Below are positions 25,801 through 34,870 of a stretch of 64,000 nt of DNA, piece by piece. Position numbers and translations under genes: made by a program. The notes under the pieces were generated by a model. That model worked only from the letters and a program-made list of their open reading frames with translations. It did not search any database and had not been told where the DNA came from. This stretch comes from Zoogloeaceae bacterium (GTDB lineage Bacteria > Pseudomonadota > Gammaproteobacteria > Burkholderiales > Rhodocyclaceae). The DNA lies in assembly GCA_024235655.1 (NCBI GenBank), contig JACKLY010000004.1:1-64000 (forward strand), read 5' to 3'. The number at the start of each line of letters is the position of its first letter. Within the stretch, counting starts at the first letter, position 1.

Positions 25801-26595
25801 TTACCAGAGTTTCCACCACGGTTCCTTGCGGTTCAGGCCGCGAACATAGTATTCGCTTTTGGGAAAATTCTTGCGCATGACACGTTCGGCATCATCGCGC
25901 AGATCATTCAAGCCCAGATTGTCATAACCCTTGACCATGATGAACAGGGCTTCTTCAATGGCCGGCGCATCGGTGTAATTCGTGACCGCAAACTGGGCAC
26001 GGTTGACTGCTGCCAGATAGGCGCCTCGCTTCATGTAGTAGCGGGCAACATGGACTTCATGCGAAGCCAGCGCATTGACCAGGTACTTCATCCGGGCAAT
26101 GGCATCGGGCGTGTATTTGCTGTCCGGGAAACGCAGCGCCAACTCCTTGAAGGCGTCGAAGGATTCCTTGGCCGACTTCGGGTCGCGCTCGGTCGGATCC
26201 TGCATCGATACGTGGCCGAGAATGCCGAGGTCTTCGTTGAAGCCGATCAGGCCCTTGAGGTAATAGACGTAGTCTACGTTCGGGTGGTTCGGGTGCAGTT
26301 TGATGAAGCGATCGCAGGCGGCGAGGGCAGAGGCCGGTTCCTGAGCTTTCCAGTAGGCGTAGGCAATCTCCACCTGAGCCTGCTGCGCATAACGCCCGTA
26401 GGGGTAGCGTGCTTCGAGTTTTTCGAAGTACTTCACCGCGTTGTCGTAGTTGCCTTCGCCAAGGGCTTCCTTGGCGGTGGTGTAGAGTTTGTTTGGCGAC
26501 CAGCCAACCGTTTCGTCCTTCGGTTCGCCAAAAATGCCACAGCCGCCAAGCAATGTAGCCGTGAGGAGCGCCGCGATAACCGCTAAACTACGCAT
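25801..26595 (-). CDS. bamD: Outer membrane assembly lipoprotein BamD
   Basis: An essential lipoprotein of the Bam complex that inserts beta-barrel proteins into the outer membrane. It is 264 residues from the ATG at 26595. The lipoprotein signal ends in a lipobox with Cys (ATLLGGC, about residues 12-18). Five TPR-like repeats follow, starting LYTTAKEALGEGNYDNAVKYF and continuing through RYPYGRYAQQAQVEIAYAYWK. A longer frame up to 26823 is rejected because it lacks a signal peptide. Its start codon overlaps that of divergent rluD. Confidence 0.95.
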   Translation of the reverse strand: MRSLAVIAALLTATLLGGCGIFGEPKDETVGWSPNKLYTTAKEALGEGNYDNAVKYFEKLEARYPYGRYAQQAQVEIAYAYWKAQEPASALAACDRFIKLHPNHPNVDYVYYLKGLIGFNEDLGILGHVSMQDPTERDPKSAKESFDAFKELALRFPDSKYTPDAIARMKYLVNALASHEVHVARYYMKRGAYLAAVNRAQFAVTNYTDAPAIEEALFIMVKGYDNLGLNDLRDDAERVMRKNFPKSEYYVRGLNRKEPWWKLW

Positions 26596-27679
26596 GATGA
26601 AAATTCCGCAGAAAAAAACAAAAAGCCAGACACCACCGCAAACCGGTAGTGGGCGCGGCGATGATAGCACGCCGCTCGCTCTTGCCGCACCCGTCGATTG
26701 CGGTGGCGTCAGACTCGATATCGTTCTTTCCGGCCTGTTGCCGCAACATTCACGCAATCGATTGCAGGGCTGGATTCGTGAAGGACGGGTCAGTGTGTCC
26801 GGAAACGTGGTGCTCGAACCCAAGCAGAAACTGTGGGGCGGCGAATCGATTACTGTAGATGAGGCGCTGGATGATCAATGCGCCGCATCCACACCGGAGG
26901 CGATTCCGCTCAACGTGGTGTTCGAGGACGAGACTTTGATCGTCATCGACAAACCGGCAGGTCTGGTAGTGCATCCGGCTGCCGGCAACTGGAGCGGTAC
27001 GCTGCTTAACGCCTTGCTGCACCATGCGCCGCAACTGACATCGGTGCCGCGTGCCGGCATCGTGCACCGTCTCGACAAGGATACCTCCGGCTTGCTGGTT
27101 GTTGCCAAGACCCTGGAGGCACAGACCGATCTCGTACGTCAGTTGCAGGCAAGAACGGTCAAGCGGGAATACCAGGCGCTGGCGCGGGGCGAAGTCGAGC
27201 GTGGCGGTACGGTTGATGCGGCCATTGGCCGCCATCCCATCCAGCGCACGAAAATGGCCGTGGTCATGGGTGGCAAGCCGGCACGTACGCATTTCCGTGT
27301 GGTCGAGCGTTTTTCTACCTGCACCCTGATTGAATGTTCCCTGGAAACCGGTCGAACGCATCAGATCCGGGTGCATCTGGATCATATTGGCCATCCGTTG
27401 GTGGGGGATCCGGTCTATGGCCGAGGTGCCAACCGGGTGCCGCGGGGCCCGGCATTTGATCGCCAGTTTCTGCACGCACGCAAGCTGGGGCTGGTGCATC
27501 CCGTCAGTGGACGCAGCATGCTCTGGAAATCACCGTTGCCGGACGATATGGCTGAATTGCTGGAGCAATTGCGTCTCAATGCCGTGATGGAAGCCGATGC
27601 TGCGCTGGGTGATGATGATTTTGACGACGATCATGAAGTCGAATTGATCTACGAGTATGGCGACGGTGACGACGACTGA
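26594..27679 (+). CDS. rluD: 23S rRNA pseudouridine synthase RluD
   Basis: Makes pseudouridines in helix 69 of 23S rRNA (E. coli positions 1911, 1915 and 1917). It has 361 residues. An S4 RNA-binding domain (about 35-95; RLDIVLSGLLPQHSRNRLQGWI) precedes the catalytic RluA domain with HRLDKDTSGLL, whose Asp is the nucleophile (near residue 160). The C-terminus is unusually acidic (many Asp and Glu). The ATG at 26594 or 26597 abuts bamD head to head. It overlaps pgeF by 23 bases. Confidence 0.94.
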   Translation: MMKIPQKKTKSQTPPQTGSGRGDDSTPLALAAPVDCGGVRLDIVLSGLLPQHSRNRLQGWIREGRVSVSGNVVLEPKQKLWGGESITVDEALDDQCAASTPEAIPLNVVFEDETLIVIDKPAGLVVHPAAGNWSGTLLNALLHHAPQLTSVPRAGIVHRLDKDTSGLLVVAKTLEAQTDLVRQLQARTVKREYQALARGEVERGGTVDAAIGRHPIQRTKMAVVMGGKPARTHFRVVERFSTCTLIECSLETGRTHQIRVHLDHIGHPLVGDPVYGRGANRVPRGPAFDRQFLHARKLGLVHPVSGRSMLWKSPLPDDMAELLEQLRLNAVMEADAALGDDDFDDDHEVELIYEYGDGDDD

Positions 27680-28415
27680 GTCGTGGTTCGTCCCTGACAT
27701 GCCATTGCCGCCGGGGGTGCGGGCGCTGCAGACGACCCGGCAGGGAGGGGTGAGCAGCCCCCCCTGGGATAGTTTCAACCTCGGTGATCATGTGGCGGAT
27801 TCCGCTGCCGATGTCGCTGCCAATCGGGCAAGACTTGCCGCCGTGTTGCCCTCGGAACCCCGCTGGTTAAAGCAGGTCCATGGCACGACCGTGCTGCAGG
27901 CCGATCATTTGCCCAGTGTACGCAGCAGTCCGCCGGAAGCGGATGCGGTGGTCGCCAGCAAGCTAGGGGTGGTTTGTACCATCATGACAGCGGATTGCCT
28001 GCCTGTGCTGTTCTGCAGTCGTGATGGGCAGGTGGTTGCAGCTGCCCATGCCGGGTGGCGCGGACTGTGTGCCGGTGTGCTTGAGGCAAGCATCCGGCAG
28101 ATGCAGGTTCCAGCCGCTTCCATCATGGCCTGGCTCGGGCCGGCCATCGGTCCGCGGTCTTTTGAAGTCGGTCCCGAGGTGCGTGAAGCATTCCTTGCTC
28201 AAGGTGCGGAAGCCGCAGCGGCCTTTGTGCCTGCCGTCGGAGACCGCTGGCTGGCTGATATCTATACCCTGGCACGGCAGCGCCTGCAGCGGGCCGGCGT
28301 GGCGCAGATCCATGGCGGTGGCGCATGCACCGTCACTGAAGCCGATCGCTATTTTTCCTACCGGAGAGACGGCGTCACTGGCCGCATGGCGTCGCTGATC
28401 TGGCGCGAGTCCTGA
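27657..28415 (+). CDS. pgeF: Purine nucleoside phosphorylase / YfiH family multicopper-type protein
   Basis: A 252-residue protein of the YfiH (DUF152, laccase-domain) family. Members act as purine nucleoside phosphorylases and remove misincorporated L-Ser from peptidoglycan precursors in E. coli (PgeF). Family marks are RQGGVSSPPWDSFNLGDH (near 28-45), the metal-site Cys and His in TADCLPV (near 110) and AHAGWRGL (near 128), and KQVHG near 72. The order rluD-pgeF matches other proteobacteria and the genes overlap by 23 bases. Confidence 0.92.
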   Translation: MATVTTTESWFVPDMPLPPGVRALQTTRQGGVSSPPWDSFNLGDHVADSAADVAANRARLAAVLPSEPRWLKQVHGTTVLQADHLPSVRSSPPEADAVVASKLGVVCTIMTADCLPVLFCSRDGQVVAAAHAGWRGLCAGVLEASIRQMQVPAASIMAWLGPAIGPRSFEVGPEVREAFLAQGAEAAAAFVPAVGDRWLADIYTLARQRLQRAGVAQIHGGGACTVTEADRYFSYRRDGVTGRMASLIWRES

Positions 28416-28418
28416 GCT

Positions 28419-28655
28419 TCAGCCAGTTTTCCTGTGATCATCGTCTGCCGTTTCCGCAGGCGGGATTTCACCTTCCTCCGCCATTTCATTCTGCCTGCGC
28501 CAGGCCCGCCGTGCCGAGGTGCTCAGCAACCAGATGAGCAGCAGACATGGCAGCAGGCCATAGAAAGTGAAGGTGAGGATTCCGGCAACCAGGTTGCTTT
28601 CCGTGACCGCCATCATCAAGGCGACCCACAACCAGCCAATGGCAATGATGTACAT
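28419..28655 (-). CDS. Small inner-membrane protein, two hydrophobic segments
   Basis: A 78-residue protein beginning MYIIAIGWLWVALMM, with hydrophobic segments at about 2-18 and 26-46 and a charged tail (ARRAWRRQNEMAEEGE). Similar short proteins starting MY(L/V)(I/V)AI.W are, from memory, widespread in Betaproteobacteria; function unknown. The frame extends to 28718, where AGGAG stands 4 bases before an ATG, but that extension lacks the family look. A TATAAT ends 6 bases before the 28655 ATG, so the mRNA may be leaderless. It is divergent from phaC and nearly abuts pgeF tail to tail. Confidence 0.72.
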   Translation of the reverse strand: MYIIAIGWLWVALMMAVTESNLVAGILTFTFYGLLPCLLLIWLLSTSARRAWRRQNEMAEEGEIPPAETADDDHRKTG

Positions 28656-28661
28656 GTCGCA

Positions 28662-28667
28662 ATTATA
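28662..28667 (-). promoter_or_regulatory. Candidate -10 element of the small membrane protein gene
   Basis: The minus strand reads a perfect TATAAT whose downstream edge is 6 bases from the A of the ATG at 28655. Transcription would begin at about the start codon itself. No good -35 hexamer is seen 16-18 bases upstream (CAACTG at 17). Confidence 0.4.
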
Positions 28668-28790
28668 GGCTGCAACGTTGACAGCAGTTGATGGTGCGAT
28701 GCAGAATCGATCTGACATTCCGCTCCTAAGCATTCAGTCTGCGGCCGTTTCCTTGCAGGCTGCCCGACCCATAGTCAGGATCAACACACA

Positions 28791-30524
28791 ATGTCGAAAA
28801 CGACGGATCCCTTTGCTCCCGCAATGCAGCAGTTTGCCAAGGCTGGCCAGGCGATGGCGCAACAGTTTTTCAGTTTTCTCGGCTCACAGGAAGCCCAACA
28901 TCCCTTTGGCGGCGCCCCGATCAAGATGGGGGCGCCTGATCCAGAAAAGCTGGCTGCGTTGCAACAGCAATTCCTGCAGCAGCAAGCCCAGCTCTGGCAA
29001 GCGATGCTGTCCAGCGGCAAGGGGGAAGCTGTCGCGTCACAGATCGAGAGCGAGCCGGGTGACCGGCGTTTTTCAGCGCCGGAATGGAATCAGAGCCCGG
29101 TGTACGACTATATCCGGCAGAGCTATTTGCTGAACGCCCGCTTTGTCCGTGAGCTGGTTGAATTGTCGCCAGTCGAGGATGACAAGGCACGCAACCGCCT
29201 GCGCTTTCTCGCCCGCCAGTATCTGGATGCAGTTGCCCCTTCGAATTTTGCTGCAACCAACCCCGAGTTCGTCAAAAAGGCGGTTGAAACCAAGGGCCAG
29301 AGCATTACCGATGGCATCAACAACCTGATCCGCGATATGGAAAAGGGCCGTATCTCGATGACCGACGATGCGGCATTCGAGGTCGGCCAGAATCTGGCAA
29401 CGACAGCCGGTGCAGTCATCTTCGAGAATGAGCTGATCCAGCTGATTCAGTATTCACCGCTGTCGGACAAGGTGGCAAAACGGCCGCTGGTCATCGTGCC
29501 GCCCTGCATCAACAAGTTCTATATTCTTGACCTGCAGGCTGAAAACTCTTTTGTTCGCTATGCGGTGGAGCAGGGGAATACCGTTTTCCTGGTTTCCTGG
29601 CGCAATGTGAAAGCCGATCAGGGGCATCTTGGCTGGAACGATTATCTGGAGCAGGGTCCGTTGACGGCCTTGCGTATTGCCCGCGAAGTCTGCAAGGTGG
29701 ATCAGGTCAATGCCCTGGGTTTCTGTGTTGGTGGCACCATCCTGTCCAGTTCGCTGGCCGTATTGGCTGCGCGGGGTGAGGACTGGGTTGCCAGCCTGAC
29801 CCTGCTGACCACGCTGCTCGATTTTTCCGATACGGGCGAGATCGGTCTGTTCATTGACGAACAGAGCTGTGCCCAGCGTGATGCCACCATTGGCAAGGGA
29901 GGGCTGCTTGCCGGTCATGAGCTGGCAGGCACCTTCTCGGCGCTGCGAGCCAATGACCTGATCTGGAACTATGTTTCCGGCAACTACCTCAAGGGGCAAA
30001 AGCCGGCTGCCTTTGACTTGCTCTACTGGAATTCCGATTCAACCAACCTGCCGGGGCCGTTTGCCGCCTGGTATATGCGCAACCTGTACCTGAACAACAG
30101 CTTGCGCATTCCCGGAAAGCTTGAAATGTGCGGCGAGCGGGTTGATCTTGGCAAGATCGGCATGCCGAGCTACCTGCTGGCCACGCGCGAGGATCACATT
30201 GTGCCCTGGCAAACGGCCTACCAGAGCACCCGCCTGCTCGGCGGCAAGAGCCGCTTCGTGCTGGGGGCCAGTGGTCATATTGCCGGGGTCATCAATCCAG
30301 CAGCGAAGAACAAGCGCAGCTACTGGGTGAACGATGATAATCGGAGCGATGCCGAAGCCTGGCTGGTCGCTTCCGAAGAAAAGAAGGGGAGCTGGTGGTC
30401 CGACTGGACGCACTGGCTGAAACAGCATGCTGACGGTGAGTGCGTTGCCCGCAAGAAACTGGGTTCCGCCAAATACAAACAGATCGAGCCGGCACCGGGC
30501 CGCTATGTGAAAGAGAAGGCGTAG
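28791..30524 (+). CDS. phaC: Class I polyhydroxyalkanoate synthase
   Basis: Polymerises (R)-3-hydroxyacyl-CoA, mainly 3-hydroxybutyryl-CoA, into PHA on granule surfaces. It is 577 residues, typical for class I. The lipase-like box with Cys nucleophile is GFCVGG (Cys312); the catalytic Asp is in ATREDHIVPW near 467 and the His in ASGHIAG near 495. The N-terminal 100 residues are Gln-rich (QQQFLQQQAQLW). It is the first gene of phaC-phaB-phaB-phaR. No phaA is present in the cluster, so the thiolase must be encoded elsewhere. Confidence 0.96.
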   Translation: MSKTTDPFAPAMQQFAKAGQAMAQQFFSFLGSQEAQHPFGGAPIKMGAPDPEKLAALQQQFLQQQAQLWQAMLSSGKGEAVASQIESEPGDRRFSAPEWNQSPVYDYIRQSYLLNARFVRELVELSPVEDDKARNRLRFLARQYLDAVAPSNFAATNPEFVKKAVETKGQSITDGINNLIRDMEKGRISMTDDAAFEVGQNLATTAGAVIFENELIQLIQYSPLSDKVAKRPLVIVPPCINKFYILDLQAENSFVRYAVEQGNTVFLVSWRNVKADQGHLGWNDYLEQGPLTALRIAREVCKVDQVNALGFCVGGTILSSSLAVLAARGEDWVASLTLLTTLLDFSDTGEIGLFIDEQSCAQRDATIGKGGLLAGHELAGTFSALRANDLIWNYVSGNYLKGQKPAAFDLLYWNSDSTNLPGPFAAWYMRNLYLNNSLRIPGKLEMCGERVDLGKIGMPSYLLATREDHIVPWQTAYQSTRLLGGKSRFVLGASGHIAGVINPAAKNKRSYWVNDDNRSDAEAWLVASEEKKGSWWSDWTHWLKQHADGECVARKKLGSAKYKQIEPAPGRYVKEKA

Positions 30525-30601
30525 GCGAAGAATGCCGAAGTGCAGGCGGATGTTTCTTCAATGGTTTTCAACATGACCAACAATAAGAACGGGAGAAGAA
30601 C

Positions 30602-31342
30602 ATGCCAAGAGTCGCACTGGTAACAGGGGGTATGGGCGGGCTGGGTGAAGCTGTCTGTATCAAGCTGGCTGCATTGGGGTACAAGGTCGTCACGACCTAC
30701 TCTCCCGGCAACGCCAAGGCCAAGGGCTGGTTGACGGCGATGAATGCCATGGGCTACGGCTTTCGTGCCGTTCCTTGCGATGTGTCCGATTTCGATTCGT
30801 GCAAGACCTGTGTCGAGGAAGTGGTTCGTGATGTCGGCCCGGTCGACGTGCTGGTCAACAATGCCGGCATTACACGCGACATGACCTTCAAAAAGATGAC
30901 CAAGGCCGACTGGGATGTGGTGGTCGGCACCAACCTTGACTCGGTTTTCAATATGACCAAGCAGGTCATGGATGGCATGGTTGAACGCAAGTGGGGGCGT
31001 GTGATCAATGTCTCCTCGGTCAATGGGCAGAAGGGCGCTTTCGGCCAGACCAACTATTCAGCAGCCAAGGCTGGCATGCATGGCTTTACCAAGGCGCTGG
31101 CACTGGAAGTGGCGCGCAGCGGTGTCACGGTTAACACGATTTCGCCGGGCTATATCGGTACCAAGATGGTCATGGCGATTCCGCAGGAAATTCTGGATTC
31201 GAAGATCCTGCCGCAGATTCCCGTATCCCGCTTGGGCAAGCCTGAGGAAATTGCCGGCCTGGTGGCTTATCTGGCGTCCGACGAAGCCGCTTTTGTCACT
31301 GGCGCTAATATTTCGATCAATGGCGGTCAGCACATGTTCTGA
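30602..31342 (+). CDS. phaB: Acetoacetyl-CoA reductase, first copy
   Basis: An NADPH-dependent short-chain dehydrogenase producing (R)-3-hydroxybutyryl-CoA for PhaC. It is 246 residues with the Rossmann glycine motif VTGGMGGLGE (near 7-16), NNAGITRD near 88, the active-site Ser in NVSSVNGQ near 139 and YxxxK as YSAAK near 152. It lies 77 bases after phaC. Its codon use is more relaxed than that of the second copy, from which it is clearly diverged, so this is an old duplication. Confidence 0.93.
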   Translation: MPRVALVTGGMGGLGEAVCIKLAALGYKVVTTYSPGNAKAKGWLTAMNAMGYGFRAVPCDVSDFDSCKTCVEEVVRDVGPVDVLVNNAGITRDMTFKKMTKADWDVVVGTNLDSVFNMTKQVMDGMVERKWGRVINVSSVNGQKGAFGQTNYSAAKAGMHGFTKALALEVARSGVTVNTISPGYIGTKMVMAIPQEILDSKILPQIPVSRLGKPEEIAGLVAYLASDEAAFVTGANISINGGQHMF

Positions 31343-31396
31343 TCGCACAAGGAGCAGTTCGGTAGTTCTTTATCAACAGCAGCAGAGGGAATGAAT

Positions 31397-32140
31397 ATGA
31401 CTCAAAGAATCGCACTCGTTACTGGCGCCATGGGCGGCATCGGAACCGCAGTCTGCCAGGAATTGGCCAAGGCGGGTCACAAGGTTGTCGCAGCCTATCA
31501 TCCGCAGTTCGACAACAAGGAAGAATGGCTGAAGGAACAGGAAGCCGCCGGTTTCAAGGATTTCGTCTGCGTTGCAGGTGATGTCTCCGACCTGGCTTCC
31601 TGCCAGGCCATGGTTGCCGAGGCAGAAGCCAAGGCCGGCCCGATCGACATCCTGGTGAACAACGCGGGTATCACCCGCGACAAGATGTTTGCCAAGATGG
31701 AAAAGGATCAGTGGGATGCCGTCATCTCCACCAACCTGACCAGCCTGTTCAACATGACCAAGCAGGTTTCCGCCAAGATGGCCGAGCGCGGCTGGGGTCG
31801 CATCGTCAACATCGCCTCGGTCAACGGCGTCAAGGGCCAGGCCGGCCAGACCAACTACTCGGCTGCCAAGGCCGGCGTCATCGGCTTCTCCAAGGCACTG
31901 GCCGCCGAGTTGGCCGCCAAGGGCGTGACGGTCAACGTCGTTGCCCCGGGCTACATTGCCACCAAGATGGTCATGGCCATCCGCGAAGACGTGCTCAAGG
32001 GCATCGTTGACTCGGTGCCGATGAAGCGTCTGGGCAAACCGGAAGAAATGGGCGCTGCCTGCGTCTACCTTGCTTCCGAGAATGCCGGCTTCATGACGGG
32101 TGCCACGCTGAACATCAACGGTGGTTTGTACTACCAGTAA
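31397..32140 (+). CDS. phaB: Acetoacetyl-CoA reductase, second copy
   Basis: A second PhaB-type reductase of 247 residues. It has VTGAMGGIGT at the N-terminus, NNAGITRD near 89, the Ser in NIASVNGVKG near 140 and YSAAK near 153. The ATG at 31397 is preferred over 31391: GAGGGA is 6 bases upstream and MTQRIALVTG matches the known PhaB start. In its second half nearly every codon ends in C or G, a bias stronger than in phaC or the first phaB, suggesting high expression. It ends at a strong terminator. Confidence 0.93.
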   Translation: MTQRIALVTGAMGGIGTAVCQELAKAGHKVVAAYHPQFDNKEEWLKEQEAAGFKDFVCVAGDVSDLASCQAMVAEAEAKAGPIDILVNNAGITRDKMFAKMEKDQWDAVISTNLTSLFNMTKQVSAKMAERGWGRIVNIASVNGVKGQAGQTNYSAAKAGVIGFSKALAAELAAKGVTVNVVAPGYIATKMVMAIREDVLKGIVDSVPMKRLGKPEEMGAACVYLASENAGFMTGATLNINGGLYYQ

Positions 32141-32153
32141 GCAGTAAGAAATG

Positions 32154-32179
32154 GACGGCTCCGCGAGGAGCCGTCTTTT
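32154..32179 (+). terminator. Rho-independent terminator after the second phaB
   Basis: A perfect 9-bp stem (32154-32162 and 32167-32175) with a 4-base loop GCGA, followed by TTTT. It separates phaC-phaB-phaB from phaR, so phaR is probably expressed from its own promoter. Confidence 0.87.
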
Positions 32180-32259
32180 CATCCTTGTGTTTTTTTGCAG
32201 TATTTCGAGATGCCGCAGAGCGTCCGAATCGTAATCCACTTGCTGGAGGAAAGGCATTC

Positions 32260-32832
32260 ATGTCGGATTCATCACGACTGATCAAGAAATACCCGAACCG
32301 CCGTCTCTACGATACGAAGACGAGCGCTTACATCACGCTCAGTGATGTCAAGGATCTGGTGCTCTCGTTCGAGAACTTCAAGGTGGTTGACGCCAAGAGC
32401 GGCGAAGACCTGACCCGCAGCATCCTGCTGCAGATCATTCTCGAAGAGGAAACCGACGGCATCCCGATGTTTACCCCGGAATTGCTGTCGCAGGTGATCC
32501 GTTTTTACGGCCATGCGATGCAGGGCATGATGGGGAAGTTTCTGGAGAACAACATCAAGTCCTTCGTCGATTTCCAGAGCAAGATGCAGGAGCAGTCGCG
32601 CGGCCTCTACGGCAGCGACAACAGCCAGATGCAGAACGACATGTGGACACAGTTCCTGAATTTCCAGGGGCCGGCCATGCAGCAGATGATGTCTTCGTAT
32701 ATGGATCAAAGTACCAAGATGGTGCAATCCATGCAGGAACAATTGCAAAGCCAGACGCGCAACATGTTCACCGGTTTCCAGTTTCCGGTGACCCCCGGCG
32801 ACCAGAAGAAAAACGAAGGCGGTAGCAAATAA
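32260..32832 (+). CDS. phaR: PHA synthesis repressor PhaR
   Basis: A DNA-binding regulator that also binds PHA granules and represses phasin and related genes until polymer is present. It is 190 residues from the ATG at 32260, with GGAGGA about 9 bases upstream. The N-terminal PHB/PHA accumulation regulator DNA-binding domain (KKYPNRRLYDTKTSAYITL, residues 8-26) and the following PHB_acc domain are clear. The C-terminal half is Met/Gln-rich and amphipathic, suited to granule binding. Confidence 0.95.
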   Translation: MSDSSRLIKKYPNRRLYDTKTSAYITLSDVKDLVLSFENFKVVDAKSGEDLTRSILLQIILEEETDGIPMFTPELLSQVIRFYGHAMQGMMGKFLENNIKSFVDFQSKMQEQSRGLYGSDNSQMQNDMWTQFLNFQGPAMQQMMSSYMDQSTKMVQSMQEQLQSQTRNMFTGFQFPVTPGDQKKNEGGSK

Positions 32833-33136
32833 TGAGGACTCGGGGGTGGGCACCTCGATTATCTTGATGCCGATCCCGAGGTAAGAGGCAGAACGCTCTC
32901 CGGCTTGCTTGTTACATGTGACTGCAGCCGTCGTCCATGCGCTGGGCCTGGCCGGAGATGAGAATGAAATGGCATCACGAGTCGTCAATGCCTGCTGGCA
33001 TGTCGTGGCTTCACCCCGGCGTGAGCGCGATGCGCTATTCTTGTAATGTGAAGACCGTTTCCTCTGGAATAATTGAGAGAGATACTCAACGTTTGCGCTC
33101 GATGGGAACGGAAAGCAGGTAACAAGGGAGACGGGT
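32833..33136. other. Intergenic region between phaR and the PAS kinase gene
   Basis: A stretch of 304 bases with no convincing gene, tRNA or terminator. The downstream end must hold the kinase promoter and ribosome-binding site; a GGGAG is seen before the ATG at 33137. One plus-strand frame is open for about 50 codons but has no start with a ribosome-binding site and no recognisable protein. Confidence 0.6.
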
Positions 33137-34831
33137 ATGGGAACAACCGAGCCGAATATGGCAATTTTTGCCATTCTGGATACGGTAAGCAGCTCCGTAT
33201 TCGTTCATCGTGGCGGCAATATCCTGTTTGCCAACGCATCGCTGGCACGCCTGACAGGCTATTCGTGCGAAGAGTTATGCGCCATGCCCTTCTACCGGAT
33301 TGCTCACCCGGATGATCATGAGAGCCTTCGCGAATGCTGCGATGCGATTCTGCGCGACAAGCAGATTCCCCCGCCCAAAGAATTTCGTGTGCTCTCAAAA
33401 AATCACGAGATTCGTATCGTCCAGGTCAAGGCCAGCCTGGTCAAAGTCCACGGTGAAGTCACGATCGTCGGTTCGTTCTTTGATCTGACCGAGCGCCGGC
33501 GTTCCGAAGCAATGCAGCGCAGTATGCAACGCATGCTGGCCGAGATCATCGATGGCGATCCGGTACCAACTTTCGTGATTGACGCCGACCATGTGGTAAC
33601 GCACTGGAACAAGGCGTGTGCAGCGGTCACCGGTGCCCCAGCGAGCGAGATGATCGGCACACGTCGTCAGTGGGCACCTTTCTATCCAGCCGAGCGACCG
33701 GTCATGGCCGACCTGATCGTCAACGGTGCCATGGAAGGCAATTACGAATCTCACTACAAGGGAAAATTCCGCCGTTCGGCATTGATCGAGGGCGCTTTTG
33801 AAGCGGAGGATTTTTTCCCGCATTTTGGCGAAACCGGTCGCTGGCTGTATTTCACGGCAGCCCCCTTGCATGATGTCGATGGCAAGGTTAACGGCGCGAT
33901 TGAAACGCTTCAGGATGTCAGCGCGCGGCATGCAGCCGAGGCCAAGCTGCTTGATTATCAGGCTCAACTGGAGAAATTGGTTGAGCAGCGTACCGCCCAG
34001 TTGGAGTCGGCCAACGAACAGCTGATACAGGCAGAGAAACTGGCCTCGATCGGCCAGTTGGCAGCCGGGGTGGCGCATGAGATCAACAACCCGATCGGCT
34101 ACGTTTTTTCCAATATCGGCGCATTGGAAAAATATATCAATGATCTGTTCACCATGCTTGCAGCCTATGAAAAAGCCGAGCCAAGCATTGCTGGTGCCGA
34201 GCAACTGGCCGAGGTGAAAACCTTGCGCGAGGAACTCGATCTGGAATTCCTGCGCGAAGATATTCCGATGCTGATGGGGGAGTCCAAGGAAGGCATCGTC
34301 CGGGTCAAGAAGATTGTCCAGGATCTGAAGGATTTCTCTCATGTGGACAGTGCTCAGGAATGGCAGTGGGCCGACCTGCACAAAGGAATCGATTCCACCA
34401 TCAACATCGTTTCCAACGAAATCAAGTACAAGGCCGATGTCGTCAAGGACTACGGGAACTTGCCCGAGGTCGAGTGCATGCCGATGCAGTTGAACCAGGT
34501 ATTCATGAATCTGTTGGTCAATGCCGCGCATGCCATGCCCGAGACTCGTGGCACCATCACCATTCGTACTGGCGTTACCGGTGAAAAGGTCTGGCTTGAA
34601 TTTTCCGATAACGGCAGCGGCATTCCGGAAGAGATCCGGCAGAAAATATTCGACCCGTTCTTCACCACCAAGCCGATTGGCAAGGGAACCGGCCTCGGGC
34701 TATCACTCTCCTACGGCATCATTACCAATCACAACGGCAGCATTGAGGTGGCGAGCGAAGTCGGCAAGGGCACTACGTTCCGTATCGAATTGCCGATCAA
34801 GCATGAGGCCGCTGCTGCGCCTGCTGGCTGA
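33137..34831 (+). CDS. PAS-domain sensor histidine kinase
   Basis: A 564-residue, apparently cytoplasmic sensor kinase. Two PAS domains (about residues 8-118 and 130-265), a coiled-coil linker, a HisKA-like dimerisation helix with the phospho-acceptor His in GVAHEINNPIGY (near 315), and a HATPase_c domain with the N box (NQVFMNLLVNAAHAMPE near 455), DNGSGIP and GKGTGLGLSL near 515. There is no membrane segment, receiver or partner regulator next to it. The terminator at 34871 follows. Confidence 0.93.
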   Translation: MGTTEPNMAIFAILDTVSSSVFVHRGGNILFANASLARLTGYSCEELCAMPFYRIAHPDDHESLRECCDAILRDKQIPPPKEFRVLSKNHEIRIVQVKASLVKVHGEVTIVGSFFDLTERRRSEAMQRSMQRMLAEIIDGDPVPTFVIDADHVVTHWNKACAAVTGAPASEMIGTRRQWAPFYPAERPVMADLIVNGAMEGNYESHYKGKFRRSALIEGAFEAEDFFPHFGETGRWLYFTAAPLHDVDGKVNGAIETLQDVSARHAAEAKLLDYQAQLEKLVEQRTAQLESANEQLIQAEKLASIGQLAAGVAHEINNPIGYVFSNIGALEKYINDLFTMLAAYEKAEPSIAGAEQLAEVKTLREELDLEFLREDIPMLMGESKEGIVRVKKIVQDLKDFSHVDSAQEWQWADLHKGIDSTINIVSNEIKYKADVVKDYGNLPEVECMPMQLNQVFMNLLVNAAHAMPETRGTITIRTGVTGEKVWLEFSDNGSGIPEEIRQKIFDPFFTTKPIGKGTGLGLSLSYGIITNHNGSIEVASEVGKGTTFRIELPIKHEAAAAPAG

Positions 34832-34870
34832 CCGATGCGCAGCGCTCCGCAATAAAGCCGTGGAATTCGG

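Noticed and set aside
27879..27895. A sigma54-like TGGCAC-N5-TGC match
   Set aside because: It lies inside the pgeF coding sequence, and the second half is imperfect.
32833..33136. A roughly 50-codon open frame in the phaR-kinase gap
   Set aside because: It has no start with a ribosome-binding site, runs directly into a stop, and matches no family I know.
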